Below are positions 26,651-35,934 of a DNA stretch of 64,000 bases, in pieces. The DNA comes from an uncultured Bacteroides sp. (lineage in GTDB: Bacteria > Bacteroidota > Bacteroidia > Bacteroidales > Bacteroidaceae): the NCBI GenBank assembly GCA_949289295.1, contig CASENM010000027.1, positions 100,823 to 164,822 on the forward strand, given 5' to 3'. Numbering within the stretch: position 1 is the stretch's first letter; each line of letters begins with the position of its first letter. A model generated the notes under the pieces. It ran no database searches, was not told the origin of the DNA, and saw only the letters and a program-made list of their open reading frames with translations. Position numbers and translations under genes: made by a program.

Positions 26651-27550
26651 TTATATGAGTTCAGCTTTCAGATGGCTTGTGTGCATGATATTCCATATAT
26701 CATCTTCAGAACCTGAGAACGGTCCCGACTGTTCCAGCTTGAGGGTGGACATTGCAGCGGCAAAGCATCCGGCTTCTTCGCAGGAGAAGCCTTTGTTCCG
26801 CATATAGAGGTAACCTAACACGTAGGTGTCTCCGCATCCGGTAGCATCGACTACTTCCGTGGGGGGGTATGCAGGAATTTTATGGAATTTTCCGCTTTCG
26901 TAAATCAAGGAGCCCGAACTTCCCAAGGTCAGCAACACTTCTTTTACTCCCCACTCGGCCAGCTGGAGGGCTGCCTGCTTGTAATTTTTGAATCCGGTCA
27001 GCACTTCTGCCTCGTGTTCGTTTACCTTTAGAATATCGATATATTTCAGAGCCTCTTTTTTCTCTTTCCAGTCGGTAGGATACACATGTTCACCTTTCAC
27101 CTCTCTCAGGTAACCCTGAGCGTCGACAGCCAGAACCCCTTTCCGGGCCAATAATTTCACAACATCCAGAGGAAAATCGTCTGCCAGCAGACTGCCCAGA
27201 TGGAAGAAATGCGCCTGCTCGTCTTTCAGCTCTTCGGCAGTGAACGGATCGGCTTTGGCAAGGACACGCTGTGAGCGTTCGTCCGGATTTTCACCGTATG
27301 TGTTTTCAAAATATACCGTATGCCGGCTGGAAAGCACTTCCACCTGGATGCCTTTTTTCCTCATGTCTTCTACAATGCTGTATTCGCTGGGAGCTAATGC
27401 AGTGACCAGTTTGTAGTTTTTCGAGTCTTTCAGATGCTGGATTCCGTAGGTGAAATAATAGGACGTGCCTCCCGGCATGTAGGTCGTTTTTCGCGGAGTG
27501 ACGATTTTGTCTAATGTAAGATGTCCGATACAACAAATGTCATTCATCAT
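26651..27550 (-). CDS. PfkB-family carbohydrate kinase
   Basis: A 299-residue ribokinase-like sugar or nucleoside kinase. The N-terminal glycine motif is PGGTSYYFTYG, and the C-terminal anion-hole and catalytic-Asp motif is VVDATGCGDTYVLGYL. The substrate is not readable from sequence. It is divergent from inositol-3-phosphate synthase, with 250 bp between them. That neighbour, and the fact that some PfkB kinases phosphorylate myo-inositol, make inositol a reasonable guess, but no more. A -7 box TATCTTTG is at 27577-27584. Confidence 0.87.
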   Translation of the reverse strand: MMNDICCIGHLTLDKIVTPRKTTYMPGGTSYYFTYGIQHLKDSKNYKLVTALAPSEYSIVEDMRKKGIQVEVLSSRHTVYFENTYGENPDERSQRVLAKADPFTAEELKDEQAHFFHLGSLLADDFPLDVVKLLARKGVLAVDAQGYLREVKGEHVYPTDWKEKKEALKYIDILKVNEHEAEVLTGFKNYKQAALQLAEWGVKEVLLTLGSSGSLIYESGKFHKIPAYPPTEVVDATGCGDTYVLGYLYMRNKGFSCEEAGCFAAAMSTLKLEQSGPFSGSEDDIWNIMHTSHLKAELI

Positions 27551-27800
27551 TTCAATAGTTTTTTCTGATTCGGGTGCAAAGATACGTATATTTTTAGTGT
27601 CTTTCAGGTCTTGTAATAGCTTTTTCTTCCGATTTTATGGCAGATTTTTACTTATTGGACCATAAAACAGCCGATAAGATTTTAAATAAGAAAACAAAGC
27701 CTTAACTTTGGGGCGTATGTCTTTGAACGAAAGAAGGAATGTTCGTGAGAAGGGATGCAGAAAGATGCATTTATGTTGAAGTTGTAAAAATATAATTAGA

Positions 27801-29108
27801 ATGGAAAAAATGAATGTAAAATCAGCTGATGGGAAATTAGGAGTTTTGTGTGTAGGATTGGGCGCAGTGGCTACTACATTTATGACTGGGGTTCTGATGG
27901 TCCGCAAAGGACTGGCCAAACCGGTCGGTTCGATGACACAGTATGACAAGATTCGTGTAGGACGTGGCGAAAACAAAAAGTATCTTCATTATAATGAAAT
28001 TGTACCGATGGCGCGGTTGGAAGACATTGTGTTCGGTGCATGGGATGTTTATCCGGCAAATGCATACGAATCGGCCATCAACTGTGAGGTGCTGAAGGAA
28101 AAAGATATCAATCCGGTGAAAGATGAGCTGGAAAAGATTGTGCCGATGAAGGCGGCTTTTGACCATAACTATGCAAAACGTCTGGACGGCAACAATGTGA
28201 AGGACTGTGCAACCCGTTGGGAAATGGTAGAGCAGTTGCGTGAAGATATCCGCAATTTCAAGGCCGTGAACGGATGCAGCCGCATTGTGGTGTTGTGGGC
28301 TGCTTCTACAGAAATCTATGTGCCGGTTTGTAAAGAAGTGCACGGCACGTTGGATGCGCTTGAAAAGGCGATGAAAGCGGACGACCGCGAACATGTGGCT
28401 CCTTCCATGTGTTATGCGTATGCGGCACTGGCCGAAGGGGCTCCGTTCATCATGGGTGCTCCGAATACCACAGTAGATATCCCGGCTATGTGGGAAATGG
28501 CTGAAAAGACAAAGATGCCTATCGCCGGAAAAGATTTCAAGACCGGCCAGACACTCGTGAAGTCCGGTTTCGCTCCGATTATCGGCACTCGTTGTCTGGG
28601 TCTTTCAGGATGGTTCTCTACCAATATCCTGGGTAACCGCGACGGACTTGTGCTTGACGAGCCGGCCAACTTCCATACAAAAGAGGTCAGCAAGCTGTCC
28701 ACACTCGAGTCGATTCTGGTGCCGGAAAACCAGCCGGATCTTTATACCGATTATTATCATAAGGTAAGAATCAATTACTATCCTCCCCGAAATGATAACA
28801 AGGAAGGATGGGACAACATTGATATTTTCGGTTGGATGGGTTATCCGATGCAAATCAAGATTAACTTCCTTTGCCGTGACTCTATCTTGGCCGCTCCGCT
28901 TTGCCTCGACCTGGTACTGTTGAGCGATTTGGCCGCACGTGCAGGCCGTTACGGTATCCAGCGTTTCCTGAGCTTCTTCCTGAAGAGCCCGATGCATGAT
29001 TATACGCAGGATGAAGTGCCCGTGAACCATCTGTTCCAGCAGTATGTGATGCTGAAGAACGCATTGCGCGAGATGGGCGGTTATGAGGCCGACGAAGAAA
29101 TCGATTGA
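27801..29108 (+). CDS. inositol-3-phosphate synthase (MIPS/Ino1)
   Basis: NAD-dependent enzyme that converts glucose 6-phosphate to 1D-myo-inositol 3-phosphate. The 435-residue protein has a Rossmann motif GLGAVATTFMTG near residue 20, the segment VVLWAASTEIY, and the C-terminal catalytic region with AGKDFKTGQT and FNMD-like PMQIKINFLCRDSILAAPL. Bacteroidetes use it to make inositol phospholipids. Here no CDP-alcohol phosphatidyltransferase or phosphatase follows, so the lipid genes must lie elsewhere or be absent. A -7 box TAACTTTG at 27703-27710 lies 90 bp upstream. Confidence 0.93.
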   Translation: MEKMNVKSADGKLGVLCVGLGAVATTFMTGVLMVRKGLAKPVGSMTQYDKIRVGRGENKKYLHYNEIVPMARLEDIVFGAWDVYPANAYESAINCEVLKEKDINPVKDELEKIVPMKAAFDHNYAKRLDGNNVKDCATRWEMVEQLREDIRNFKAVNGCSRIVVLWAASTEIYVPVCKEVHGTLDALEKAMKADDREHVAPSMCYAYAALAEGAPFIMGAPNTTVDIPAMWEMAEKTKMPIAGKDFKTGQTLVKSGFAPIIGTRCLGLSGWFSTNILGNRDGLVLDEPANFHTKEVSKLSTLESILVPENQPDLYTDYYHKVRINYYPPRNDNKEGWDNIDIFGWMGYPMQIKINFLCRDSILAAPLCLDLVLLSDLAARAGRYGIQRFLSFFLKSPMHDYTQDEVPVNHLFQQYVMLKNALREMGGYEADEEID

Positions 29109-29136
29109 TATTAGATTTTCTTGTTCTGATAGTTGG

Positions 29137-29180
29137 AAAGCGGAAATGTCCATGTCATAGATATGGATGTTTCCGCTTTC
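29137..29180 (+). terminator. terminator after inositol-3-phosphate synthase
   Basis: An inverted repeat with arms GAAAGCGGAAATGTCCAT and ATGGATGTTTCCGCTTTC (18 bp, mismatched at two central positions) and a short loop. Positions are approximate to 1-2 bases. No long T run follows. Confidence 0.6.
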
Positions 29181-29206
29181 TTCATTGATATTTCCGTAGA
29201 TGAAAA

Positions 29207-29237
29207 TTTGCCTCCTTTGTAGAAAAGTGTATATTTG
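29207..29237 (+). promoter_or_regulatory. promoter of the aldose epimerase gene
   Basis: -33 TTTG at 29207-29210, 19-nt spacer, -7 TATATTTG at 29230-29237. The gene starts 32 bp further on, so it is expressed separately from the inositol synthase. Confidence 0.87.
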
Positions 29238-29269
29238 TGACATGAAGACACAAATTAATTTTTTTTCTT

Positions 29270-30142
29270 ATGAAGACATTATCTAATTCCCGACTGACCA
29301 TTCAGGTTTCTCCGCATGGTGCTGAGCTGTGCAGTATTGTGTGTGATGGCAAGGAATATCTGTGGCAAGCTGACCCGGCATTCTGGAAACGTCATTCGCC
29401 GGTACTTTTCCCTATTGTGGGCAGTGTGTGGCAGAACACTTATTTTGTCGATGACCGTCCTTTCAGAATGACCCAGCATGGATTTGCACGCGACATGGAT
29501 TTTGAACTGGTCTCTGAGTCGGACGACGAGGTGTTTTACCGTTTGACTGACAACGAGGAGACACGTGTCAAATATCCGTTCCCTTTCTGCCTGGAAATCG
29601 GCTACCGCTTGAAAGACAATACGGTCGAAGTGATGTGGCAGGTGACGAATCCTTCTGACGGGGAGATGCATTTTCAGATTGGCGCACATCCGGCATTCTA
29701 TTTCCCGGGCTTTAATCCTATGGACACGCATCGGGGGTTCTTCGGATTCGACAAGAAAGAAGGTTTGAAATATATCCTGATTGCCGAAAAAGGCTGCGTA
29801 GATATAACGAAAACTTATCCGCTCAAGTTGGATTCCAACGGGCTTTTGCCTGTGGATATCCATACTTTCGACTCTGATGCGTTGATTCTGGAGGGCAGTC
29901 AGGTGAAAGAGGTGACGCTCTACAATAGTCTCGGCCATCCGCATCTGAGTCTGCACTTCGATGCGCCGGTAGTCGGTTTGTGGTCTCCTCCCGGCAAGAA
30001 CGCGCCGTTTGTCTGCATCGAGCCGTGGTACGGGCGTTGCGACCGTGTCTGCTATGCCGCCGAGTTCAAGGATAAGGACTGGATGCAGCATCTGGGTCCC
30101 AAGGGAGTGTTCCGTGGGGGATATACTATCGAGATAAAATGA
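29270..30142 (+). CDS. aldose 1-epimerase family protein (LacX-like)
   Basis: Galactose-mutarotase-fold protein of the YihR/LacX type, 290 residues. The motifs are SPHGAELCSIVCDG near 14-27, HSPVLFPIVGSVW near 42-54, QHGFARDMDF near 69-78, IGAHPAFYFPGF near 138-149 (His is likely catalytic) and FVCIEPWYGRCD near the end (Glu is likely the catalytic base). It would interconvert anomers of an aldose or sugar phosphate. The exact sugar is unknown. It has its own promoter. Confidence 0.88.
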   Translation: MKTLSNSRLTIQVSPHGAELCSIVCDGKEYLWQADPAFWKRHSPVLFPIVGSVWQNTYFVDDRPFRMTQHGFARDMDFELVSESDDEVFYRLTDNEETRVKYPFPFCLEIGYRLKDNTVEVMWQVTNPSDGEMHFQIGAHPAFYFPGFNPMDTHRGFFGFDKKEGLKYILIAEKGCVDITKTYPLKLDSNGLLPVDIHTFDSDALILEGSQVKEVTLYNSLGHPHLSLHFDAPVVGLWSPPGKNAPFVCIEPWYGRCDRVCYAAEFKDKDWMQHLGPKGVFRGGYTIEIK

Positions 30143-30198
30143 CAAGGTAAAGAGGCTGTTTCGAAATGGAAACCAGCTTTTACTTTGTCATCTGATGG

Positions 30199-30256
30199 AA
30201 CGTAGTGAAGGATTTCAGAAATACAAGCTGATATATACGAGATCCTTCGCTACGTT
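30199..30256. repeat. hairpin element with conserved loop, copy 1
   Basis: Arms AACGTAGTGAAGGATTTC (30199-30216) and GAGATCCTTCGCTACGTT (30239-30256) pair over 18 positions with two wobbles. The 22-nt loop (30217-30238) is ACAAGCTGATATATAC at its 3' part. The loop matches that of the element at 41261-41328 at 16 of 22 positions, while the stem is mostly different. Confidence 0.75.
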
Positions 30257-30382
30257 GCTTTTTGATGGTCAGTTCTCATTTTATTGTTTGGATGATTATA
30301 AGAACGGCGGATTTTGTGACGCTCTTTTCCGCAAGAACTACAACACACTATAACGGCTGCTGATTTTTCTTAATCTTTAAAA

Positions 30383-30417
30383 TGCCGAAACGTTTTGACC
30401 AAAACGCTTCGGCGTTT
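30383..30417. repeat. palindromic repeat, AAAACGCTTCGGCGTTT type, copy 2
   Basis: Two units: a degenerate one, TGCCGAAACGTTTTGACC (30383-30400), and AAAACGCTTCGGCGTTT (30401-30417), the latter identical over 17 bases to 10201-10217. Confidence 0.78.
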
Positions 30418-30523
30418 AAAAAAATGCCTTGGTGTCTTTAGGGCGAAACCGGCTGATTTCCTCTCAAATATTATTCTATTATTCATAAAAAAAGGTAAGA
30501 ATCACGCTTTTCGGCGGTCTAAA

Positions 30524-30555
30524 TTTGTGGAAGACCGTTTTGCTATGTACCTTTA
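30524..30555 (+). promoter_or_regulatory. promoter of the DUF5686 receptor gene
   Basis: -33 TTTG at 30524-30527, 20-nt spacer, -7 TACCTTTA at 30548-30555 (last base off consensus). The start codon is 41 bp downstream. Confidence 0.7.
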
Positions 30556-30596
30556 CACACTATTTTATAAACTGACTGACAAGGTCTCATAAAAAT

Positions 30597-33239
30597 ATGG
30601 TAAAAAGATTAGTGTTGTTTCTGTTTTTTTGTGTGGCAGTTGTGAAATTGTCTGCTCAAAATATCACAGGAGTAGTGACAGACTCTGAAACCGGTGAGCC
30701 GATACCTTACCTGAATGTCTATTATGAAGGGAAAAGTGTAGGAGGGGTAACAGACATTGACGGGAAATATACGATACCGTGCCGTCCGGAATGGAAGGTG
30801 CTGACATTTTCCATGGTGGGTTACGCCACTCAGAAATTGCCCGTTTCGTCGGATACACGCAAACTGGATGTCCGGATGGTTTCCGATGCGGTACTTGATG
30901 AAGTGATTGTCAAGCCTAAAAAAGAAAAATATTCACGCAAGAACAATCCTGCCGTGGAGATGATGAAGAAGGTCATCAAGGCCAAGAAACTGTATGACCT
31001 TGGGGTGAACGATTATTATCATTATACGAAATATCAGAAGATTACCTTTTCACTCAACAACATAACGACCGATTCGTTGCGCGAGTCGAATCTTTTCAAG
31101 AAATATCCTTTCTTCCGCGACCAGGTGGAGCTGTGTGACGTGACAGGAAAGAATATCCTGCCTATTTCGGTAGACGAAACCGTATCGGAAAAGGTGTATC
31201 GGAAGGAGCCTCACAGCGAAAAAACGATTGTGAAAGGATTGAACTCGTCGGGGGTGAACGAGCTGTTCAACACCGGCGACATGCTGACGACGGTGCTGAA
31301 AGATGTGTTTCAGGACATCAACATTTATCAGGACCGTTTCCGCTTCCTGCAGTATCCGTTCGACAGTCCTATCTCGAATGCCGGAATCAATTTCTATAAA
31401 TATTATATTATGGACACCCTGGCTGTAGACAGGGAAAAGTGTATCCGTCTGACATTCGTGCCCAACAATTCCCAGGACTTCGGGTTTACCGGCGAACTTT
31501 ATATTTTGGCGGACTCTACATGGCGTGTGAAGAAATGCCGGTTGAACTTGCCGAAAAAGACAGACATCAACTTTGTGGACAACATGATTATCGACCAGCG
31601 TTTCGGTGCACTTCCTTCGGGTGAGTGGGTGCTGATGGAGGATGACATGCTGTGCGAGCTGTCGTATCTGCGCAAGCTTTTGGGCTCGTTTCAGGTGAGG
31701 CGTACAACCCGTTACTCCGATTTCGGGTTTGGGGAAATTCCGGACAGGATTTTCAAGAAAAAAGGGAGCGAAATCAAGGATGTCAACGCCATGATGCGCG
31801 GTGATGATTTCTGGAAAGAGTTCCGCCCCACACAACTCACCAAGTCGGAGGGAAAGATGGACCAGTTTGTGGAAAACCTTTCGCAAATAAAGGGTTTCAA
31901 GTATATTATCTTTGTGGCAAAGGCATTTATCGAGAATTTCGTGGAAACGGGCATTCACGGCCGTCCGAGCAAGGTGGACATCGGCCCCATCAATACTATG
32001 TTCTCCAGCAATTATATCGACGGGTTCCGCTTGAGAGGGTCGTTGCAGACCACAGCCAACCTGCATCCGCATCTGTTCTTGCGCGGGTATTATGCATACG
32101 GTTTCAAAGACCGCAAGTCGAAATATAAGGGGGAGGTGGAGTATTCGTTCAACAAGAAAGAATATCTTCCCCGTGAGTATCCCATCAATTCGTTGACTTT
32201 CTCGTATTCGTATGATAATATGCTTCCTACTGATAAGTTTATGGGAACGGATAAGGACAATGTGTTCACCTCGTTGAAGGTCACTTCCGTCGACCAGTAC
32301 AACTATGAGCGTACGGCAAGTGTCAAATACCAGCTTGAGAAGGAGAGCGGGCTACGCACGACCATAACCTTGAAGCATACCAATCTGGAACCTTGCGGGA
32401 AACTGTTCTACCGGACGATGGCGGGTGAGAGCCAGTTGCAGTGTGACATCGCTTCGGGTGCGCTCAGCGGTACGGAGTGGATGCATTCTCCGTACAACAC
32501 GCACGACTTTTCGGTGGCCGAGGCTTCCATCGCCCTCCGTTATGCTCCCGGAGAGACGTTTATCAACACCAAGCAGCGCCGTCTGCCCATCAATCTCGAC
32601 GCTCCTGTGTTCACCGTACAACATACGGTGGGAGTGAAAGGCGTGCTGGGCAGTGACTATAACTACAACATGAGCGAGGTCAGCTTCTATAAACGCTGGT
32701 GGCTCAGCTCGTGGGGAAACATCGACACGTCGCTTAAAGGCGGAATCCAATGGAACAAGGTGCCTTTCCCGTTGCTGATAATGCCGGCAGCCAATCTTTC
32801 ATATATCATTCAGGATGAAACTTTCAACCTGATCAACAATATGGAATTCCTGAACGACCGTTACGCGTCGCTTGATGTGTCGTGGAACATGCAGGGGAAA
32901 ATCTTCAACCGCATCCCGTTGCTGAAGAAACTGAAATGGCGTGAGTTTATCGGCGTGAAGTGTCTGTGGGGAAAACTGACGGACAAGAACAATCCGTTTT
33001 TGCCTCAAAATGCAGACGACCCTGTTCTGATGATGTTCCCGGGGCATTATGATGAAGCCGGGAATTTCCATACGTCGAGTTATGTGATGGATCCGAAGAA
33101 ACCGTATGTGGAAATCAGCGCGGGAATCCACAACATTTTCAAATTGCTGCATGTGGAATATGTGCGGAGGCTGAACTATAACGAGCTTCCTACAGCCAAT
33201 AAATGGGGTATCCGTTTCATGATCCGTACGGTATTCTGA
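30597..33239 (+). CDS. DUF5686 outer membrane protein with carboxypeptidase-regulatory-like domain
   Basis: An 880-residue outer membrane protein. After a signal peptide (cut near LSAQ) comes a carboxypeptidase-regulatory-like beta-sandwich (about 22-100: ITGVVTDSETGEPIPYLNVYYEG, spread over positions 24-46). A middle domain and a large barrel (about 430-880) of the DUF5686 family follow, ending in the aromatic RFMIRTVF. It resembles TonB-dependent receptors in layout but lacks a recognisable plug domain. Ligand and role are unknown. It has its own promoter and is followed 63 bp later by a separate promoter. Confidence 0.83.
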   Translation: MVKRLVLFLFFCVAVVKLSAQNITGVVTDSETGEPIPYLNVYYEGKSVGGVTDIDGKYTIPCRPEWKVLTFSMVGYATQKLPVSSDTRKLDVRMVSDAVLDEVIVKPKKEKYSRKNNPAVEMMKKVIKAKKLYDLGVNDYYHYTKYQKITFSLNNITTDSLRESNLFKKYPFFRDQVELCDVTGKNILPISVDETVSEKVYRKEPHSEKTIVKGLNSSGVNELFNTGDMLTTVLKDVFQDINIYQDRFRFLQYPFDSPISNAGINFYKYYIMDTLAVDREKCIRLTFVPNNSQDFGFTGELYILADSTWRVKKCRLNLPKKTDINFVDNMIIDQRFGALPSGEWVLMEDDMLCELSYLRKLLGSFQVRRTTRYSDFGFGEIPDRIFKKKGSEIKDVNAMMRGDDFWKEFRPTQLTKSEGKMDQFVENLSQIKGFKYIIFVAKAFIENFVETGIHGRPSKVDIGPINTMFSSNYIDGFRLRGSLQTTANLHPHLFLRGYYAYGFKDRKSKYKGEVEYSFNKKEYLPREYPINSLTFSYSYDNMLPTDKFMGTDKDNVFTSLKVTSVDQYNYERTASVKYQLEKESGLRTTITLKHTNLEPCGKLFYRTMAGESQLQCDIASGALSGTEWMHSPYNTHDFSVAEASIALRYAPGETFINTKQRRLPINLDAPVFTVQHTVGVKGVLGSDYNYNMSEVSFYKRWWLSSWGNIDTSLKGGIQWNKVPFPLLIMPAANLSYIIQDETFNLINNMEFLNDRYASLDVSWNMQGKIFNRIPLLKKLKWREFIGVKCLWGKLTDKNNPFLPQNADDPVLMMFPGHYDEAGNFHTSSYVMDPKKPYVEISAGIHNIFKLLHVEYVRRLNYNELPTANKWGIRFMIRTVF

Positions 33240-33260
33240 AAATTGTTTTGGCTGACAAAA

Positions 33261-33291
33261 TTGCATCTTTGTATAAGATTTTGTAGTTTTG
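33261..33291 (+). promoter_or_regulatory. promoter of the sigma-54 activator operon
   Basis: -33 TTG at 33261-33263, 20-nt spacer, -7 TAGTTTTG at 33284-33291, 24 bp before the ATG at 33315. It has the form of a housekeeping sigma promoter, not a -24/-12 promoter. Confidence 0.72.
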
Positions 33292-33314
33292 TCATGTAAT
33301 TCTTGGAGAGATAT

Positions 33315-34634
33315 ATGGTAAAAACAGAAATACAGAACGTGAAGCTCCGGTTCGGCATTATCGGTAATACGGAGGGGTTGAACCGTGCCATTGACATAGC
33401 CATGCAGGTTGCTCCGACTGATTTGTCGGTGCTGGTGACGGGAGAAAGCGGAGTCGGGAAAGAAAGTTTTCCGCAAATCATCCACCAGTTCAGCCGGAGA
33501 AAGCACGGACCTTATATTGCAGTCAACTGTGGGGCGATTCCGGAAGGAACCATCGACTCGGAACTTTTCGGCCACGAGAAAGGTGCCTTTACGGGTGCCA
33601 TCAGTGACCGCAACGGCTATTTTGCGGAAGCTAACGGAGGGACTATCTTTCTGGATGAAGTGGGCGAACTCCCTTTGTCCACGCAAGCCCGCCTGCTCCG
33701 TGTGCTGGAGTCCGGCGAGTATATAAAGGTCGGTTCTTCAAAAGTGCAGAAAACGGATGTGCGTATTGTAGCGGCTACGAATGTGAATTTTGCAGATGCC
33801 ATTGCCGAGGGGCGCTTCCGCGAAGATTTGTATTATCGTTTGAATACGGTGCCCATCAAGGTTCCTCCCTTGCGGGAACGTCCGAATGACATCGTATTGC
33901 TGTTCCGGAAATTTGCTTCTGATTTTGCCGAGAAGTATCGTATGCCGGCTATTCAGCTTACGGATGATGCCAGGGCGATGCTGACTTCATATGCATGGCC
34001 GGGGAATATCCGTCAGTTGAAGAATATCACCGAACAGATTTCTATCATAGAAACGAACCGTGACATTACGGCGGAAATACTGAAAAATTATTTGCCGGCC
34101 CAGCAGGAATCTAATTTTCCGGCACTCCTGGGGACAAAATCTGGAGAAAGAAAATTTGAAAGTGAACGCGAAATTCTGTATCAGGTACTTTTTGACATGC
34201 GCCGTGATGTGACGGAGCTGAAGAAACTGGTGCATGGCATTATAGCCGAACGTAATGTGGGCAGTCAGGTCCATGCTCCACAGGAAGAGGGGTCATTGCA
34301 TTATTTCCAGAATCCCGCGGTAAGCATGATACAAGACCCGACGATTGTGGCAAGCACACCTTCCGTGACACCGGTCGGCCCGATTCATTCTGCCGGCGAC
34401 GTATCTCCGGTGAAGGTAAGCTCTCCGGCTGTAAAGGTTTCTCCGGTGGTGATACCTGAGGTGCAGGATACGGAAGAGTATGTGGAAGAAAATCTTTCGT
34501 TGGATGATGTGGAAAGAGAAATGATAAGGAAAGCACTTGAACGTCATCACGGAAAACGGAAAAATGCGGCCGGCGACTTGAAAATATCAGAACGGACACT
34601 TTACAGAAAAATAAAGGAATATGGGCTTGAATAA
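33315..34634 (+). CDS. sigma-54-dependent transcriptional activator without receiver domain
   Basis: AAA+ activator of RpoN promoters, 439 residues. Walker A GESGVGKE is at 43-50, the sigma-54-contact loop GAFTGA is at 90-95, and Walker B TIFLDE is at 110-115. The RFREDLYYRLN segment and a C-terminal Fis-type helix-turn-helix (KRKNAAGDLKISERTLYRKI) follow. There is no N-terminal receiver, GAF or PAS domain; a Pro/Val/Ser-rich linker (about 310-395) separates the ATPase from the DNA-binding part. Activity may be set by level or by a partner. The ATG at 33315 is preferred over a TTG at 33303. Its last 14 bp overlap lptE. Confidence 0.93.
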   Translation: MVKTEIQNVKLRFGIIGNTEGLNRAIDIAMQVAPTDLSVLVTGESGVGKESFPQIIHQFSRRKHGPYIAVNCGAIPEGTIDSELFGHEKGAFTGAISDRNGYFAEANGGTIFLDEVGELPLSTQARLLRVLESGEYIKVGSSKVQKTDVRIVAATNVNFADAIAEGRFREDLYYRLNTVPIKVPPLRERPNDIVLLFRKFASDFAEKYRMPAIQLTDDARAMLTSYAWPGNIRQLKNITEQISIIETNRDITAEILKNYLPAQQESNFPALLGTKSGERKFESEREILYQVLFDMRRDVTELKKLVHGIIAERNVGSQVHAPQEEGSLHYFQNPAVSMIQDPTIVASTPSVTPVGPIHSAGDVSPVKVSSPAVKVSPVVIPEVQDTEEYVEENLSLDDVEREMIRKALERHHGKRKNAAGDLKISERTLYRKIKEYGLE

Positions 34635-35154
34635 TTTGCATGGAAAATGGATGGTAGGTTTGTCGGCGGTGGTTTTGTGTGTGCTGGCATCATGTACCAT
34701 TTCTTATAAATTCAACGGGTCGTCTATCAATTACGACAAGGTGAAGACAATTTCTTTTGAAAATTTCCCGAACCGTTCAGCGGCTTTCGTCTGGGGTCCG
34801 ATGGAGTCGATGTTTAATACGGCGCTGCAAGATAAGTATATGCAGCAGACGCGCCTGAAGCAGGTGAGACAGGACGGAGACTTACAGCTGTCTGGTGAAA
34901 TCACGAATTACGACGCATATAATAAAGGAGTAGGTGCTGACGGATATTCAACGATGGCGGAACTGCGTATGACAGTGAATGTACGTTTTGTGAACAACTC
35001 GAATCATGCGGAAGATTTTTCAGACCAGCAGTTTTCTGCCAGCCGTGAGTATAATTCTACCCAACAGCTTTCGGCTGTTCAGGAAGAGCTGGTGAACCAG
35101 ATGATTGATGAAATCGTCGAGCAGATTTTCAATGCTACAGTAGCTAATTGGTAA
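34621..35154 (+). CDS. lptE: LPS assembly lipoprotein LptE (Bacteroidetes type)
   Basis: A 177-residue lipoprotein (lipobox LASC, C25) that, with the LptD barrel, inserts lipopolysaccharide in the outer membrane. The signature region reads ISYKFNGSSINYDKVKTISF, then a helix MFNTALQDKYMQQTRL and a sheet-rich end with LQLSGEITNYD. Its start codon lies inside the 3' end of the sigma-54 activator gene (14-bp overlap), which points to translational coupling. Downstream are a TPR protein and secG. Confidence 0.88.
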   Translation: MGLNNLHGKWMVGLSAVVLCVLASCTISYKFNGSSINYDKVKTISFENFPNRSAAFVWGPMESMFNTALQDKYMQQTRLKQVRQDGDLQLSGEITNYDAYNKGVGADGYSTMAELRMTVNVRFVNNSNHAEDFSDQQFSASREYNSTQQLSAVQEELVNQMIDEIVEQIFNATVANW

Positions 35155-35167
35155 TTGACTGGAATTT

Positions 35168-35929
35168 ATGTGGCAACAACGTTTGCAGGAGTGGATCAGG
35201 CATCCGGAAACATTGGGGGATGAGAGTCTTGTGGAGCTGAAAGAACTGTTGGAACGGTATCCTTACTTCCAGACAGCCCGGCTCTTGTATCTGAAAAACT
35301 TGTTCTTGCTGGACAGTCCGTCATTTATGGAGGAGCTGAGAAAAGGTGCGCTCTTTGTGGCCGATTTGAGTGTCTTGTTTTATTTTATCGAAGGCGGACG
35401 TTTTCAGCTGAAGAAGCATCTGCCGGAAACGGATGAGGCAGAAAAGGGAAGCAGTGACCGCACGTTGGACTTGATAAACCGTTTCTTGTCTGACACAAAT
35501 CAAGGGGAGGCTGACGGGTTGTTGTCTTTGTCGCAGGAAGCGCATGTGGATTATACGCCGATTCTGTTGGGGGAAGAACCGGACGGGGGAAATGAAGTCC
35601 TGTTGCCGTTGAAAGGCCAGGATTTGATAGACCAGTTTATAGAAAGCACTTCGGCCGACGGAGGATTCATGGCAGACATGCCAGATCCAATGGCCGCAGA
35701 GGAGGGGGCAGAACACGAATGTCCTGTTTCAGGCGAGAATGACACTCATGAAGATGACGAAAGTTTCTTTACGGAGACACTGGCAAAAATTTATGTTAAA
35801 CAGCAACGGTATGATAAAGCTCTGGAAATTATTAAAAAATTAAATTTGAAATATCAAAAAAAAAATACTTACTTTGCAGACCAAATAAGATTCTTGGAAA
35901 AATTGATTATTAACGCTAAATCAAAATAG
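35168..35929 (+). CDS. conserved protein with C-terminal TPR-like helices
   Basis: A 253-residue cytoplasmic protein with no signal peptide. The N-terminal half is helical (LVELKELLERYPYFQTARLLYLKN), the middle (about 110-205) is acidic and probably disordered, and the C-terminus has a TPR-like pair LAKIYVKQQRYDKALEIIKKL. I do not know its function. It lies 13 bp after lptE and 5 bp before secG, an order I recall as usual in Bacteroides. Confidence 0.8.
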   Translation: MWQQRLQEWIRHPETLGDESLVELKELLERYPYFQTARLLYLKNLFLLDSPSFMEELRKGALFVADLSVLFYFIEGGRFQLKKHLPETDEAEKGSSDRTLDLINRFLSDTNQGEADGLLSLSQEAHVDYTPILLGEEPDGGNEVLLPLKGQDLIDQFIESTSADGGFMADMPDPMAAEEGAEHECPVSGENDTHEDDESFFTETLAKIYVKQQRYDKALEIIKKLNLKYQKKNTYFADQIRFLEKLIINAKSK

Positions 35930-35934
35930 GAAAG

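Larger units (their letters stand above)
30143..30596. other. repeat-rich intergenic region (454 bp)
   Basis: No convincing gene was found. It holds a fragment AAAGAGGCTGTTTCGAAA (30150-30167) like the left arm of terminators elsewhere in the window, a hairpin element (30199-30256), a palindromic repeat (30383-30417) and the promoter of the next gene (30524-30555). A 65-codon open frame at 30395-30592 runs through the repeat and promoter and looks spurious. Confidence 0.7.

Noticed and set aside
30395-30592. A 65-codon ORF upstream of the DUF5686 gene
   Set aside because: It runs through a palindromic repeat and the -33/-7 boxes of the next gene, is Lys/Arg-rich, and has no plausible ribosome-binding context.
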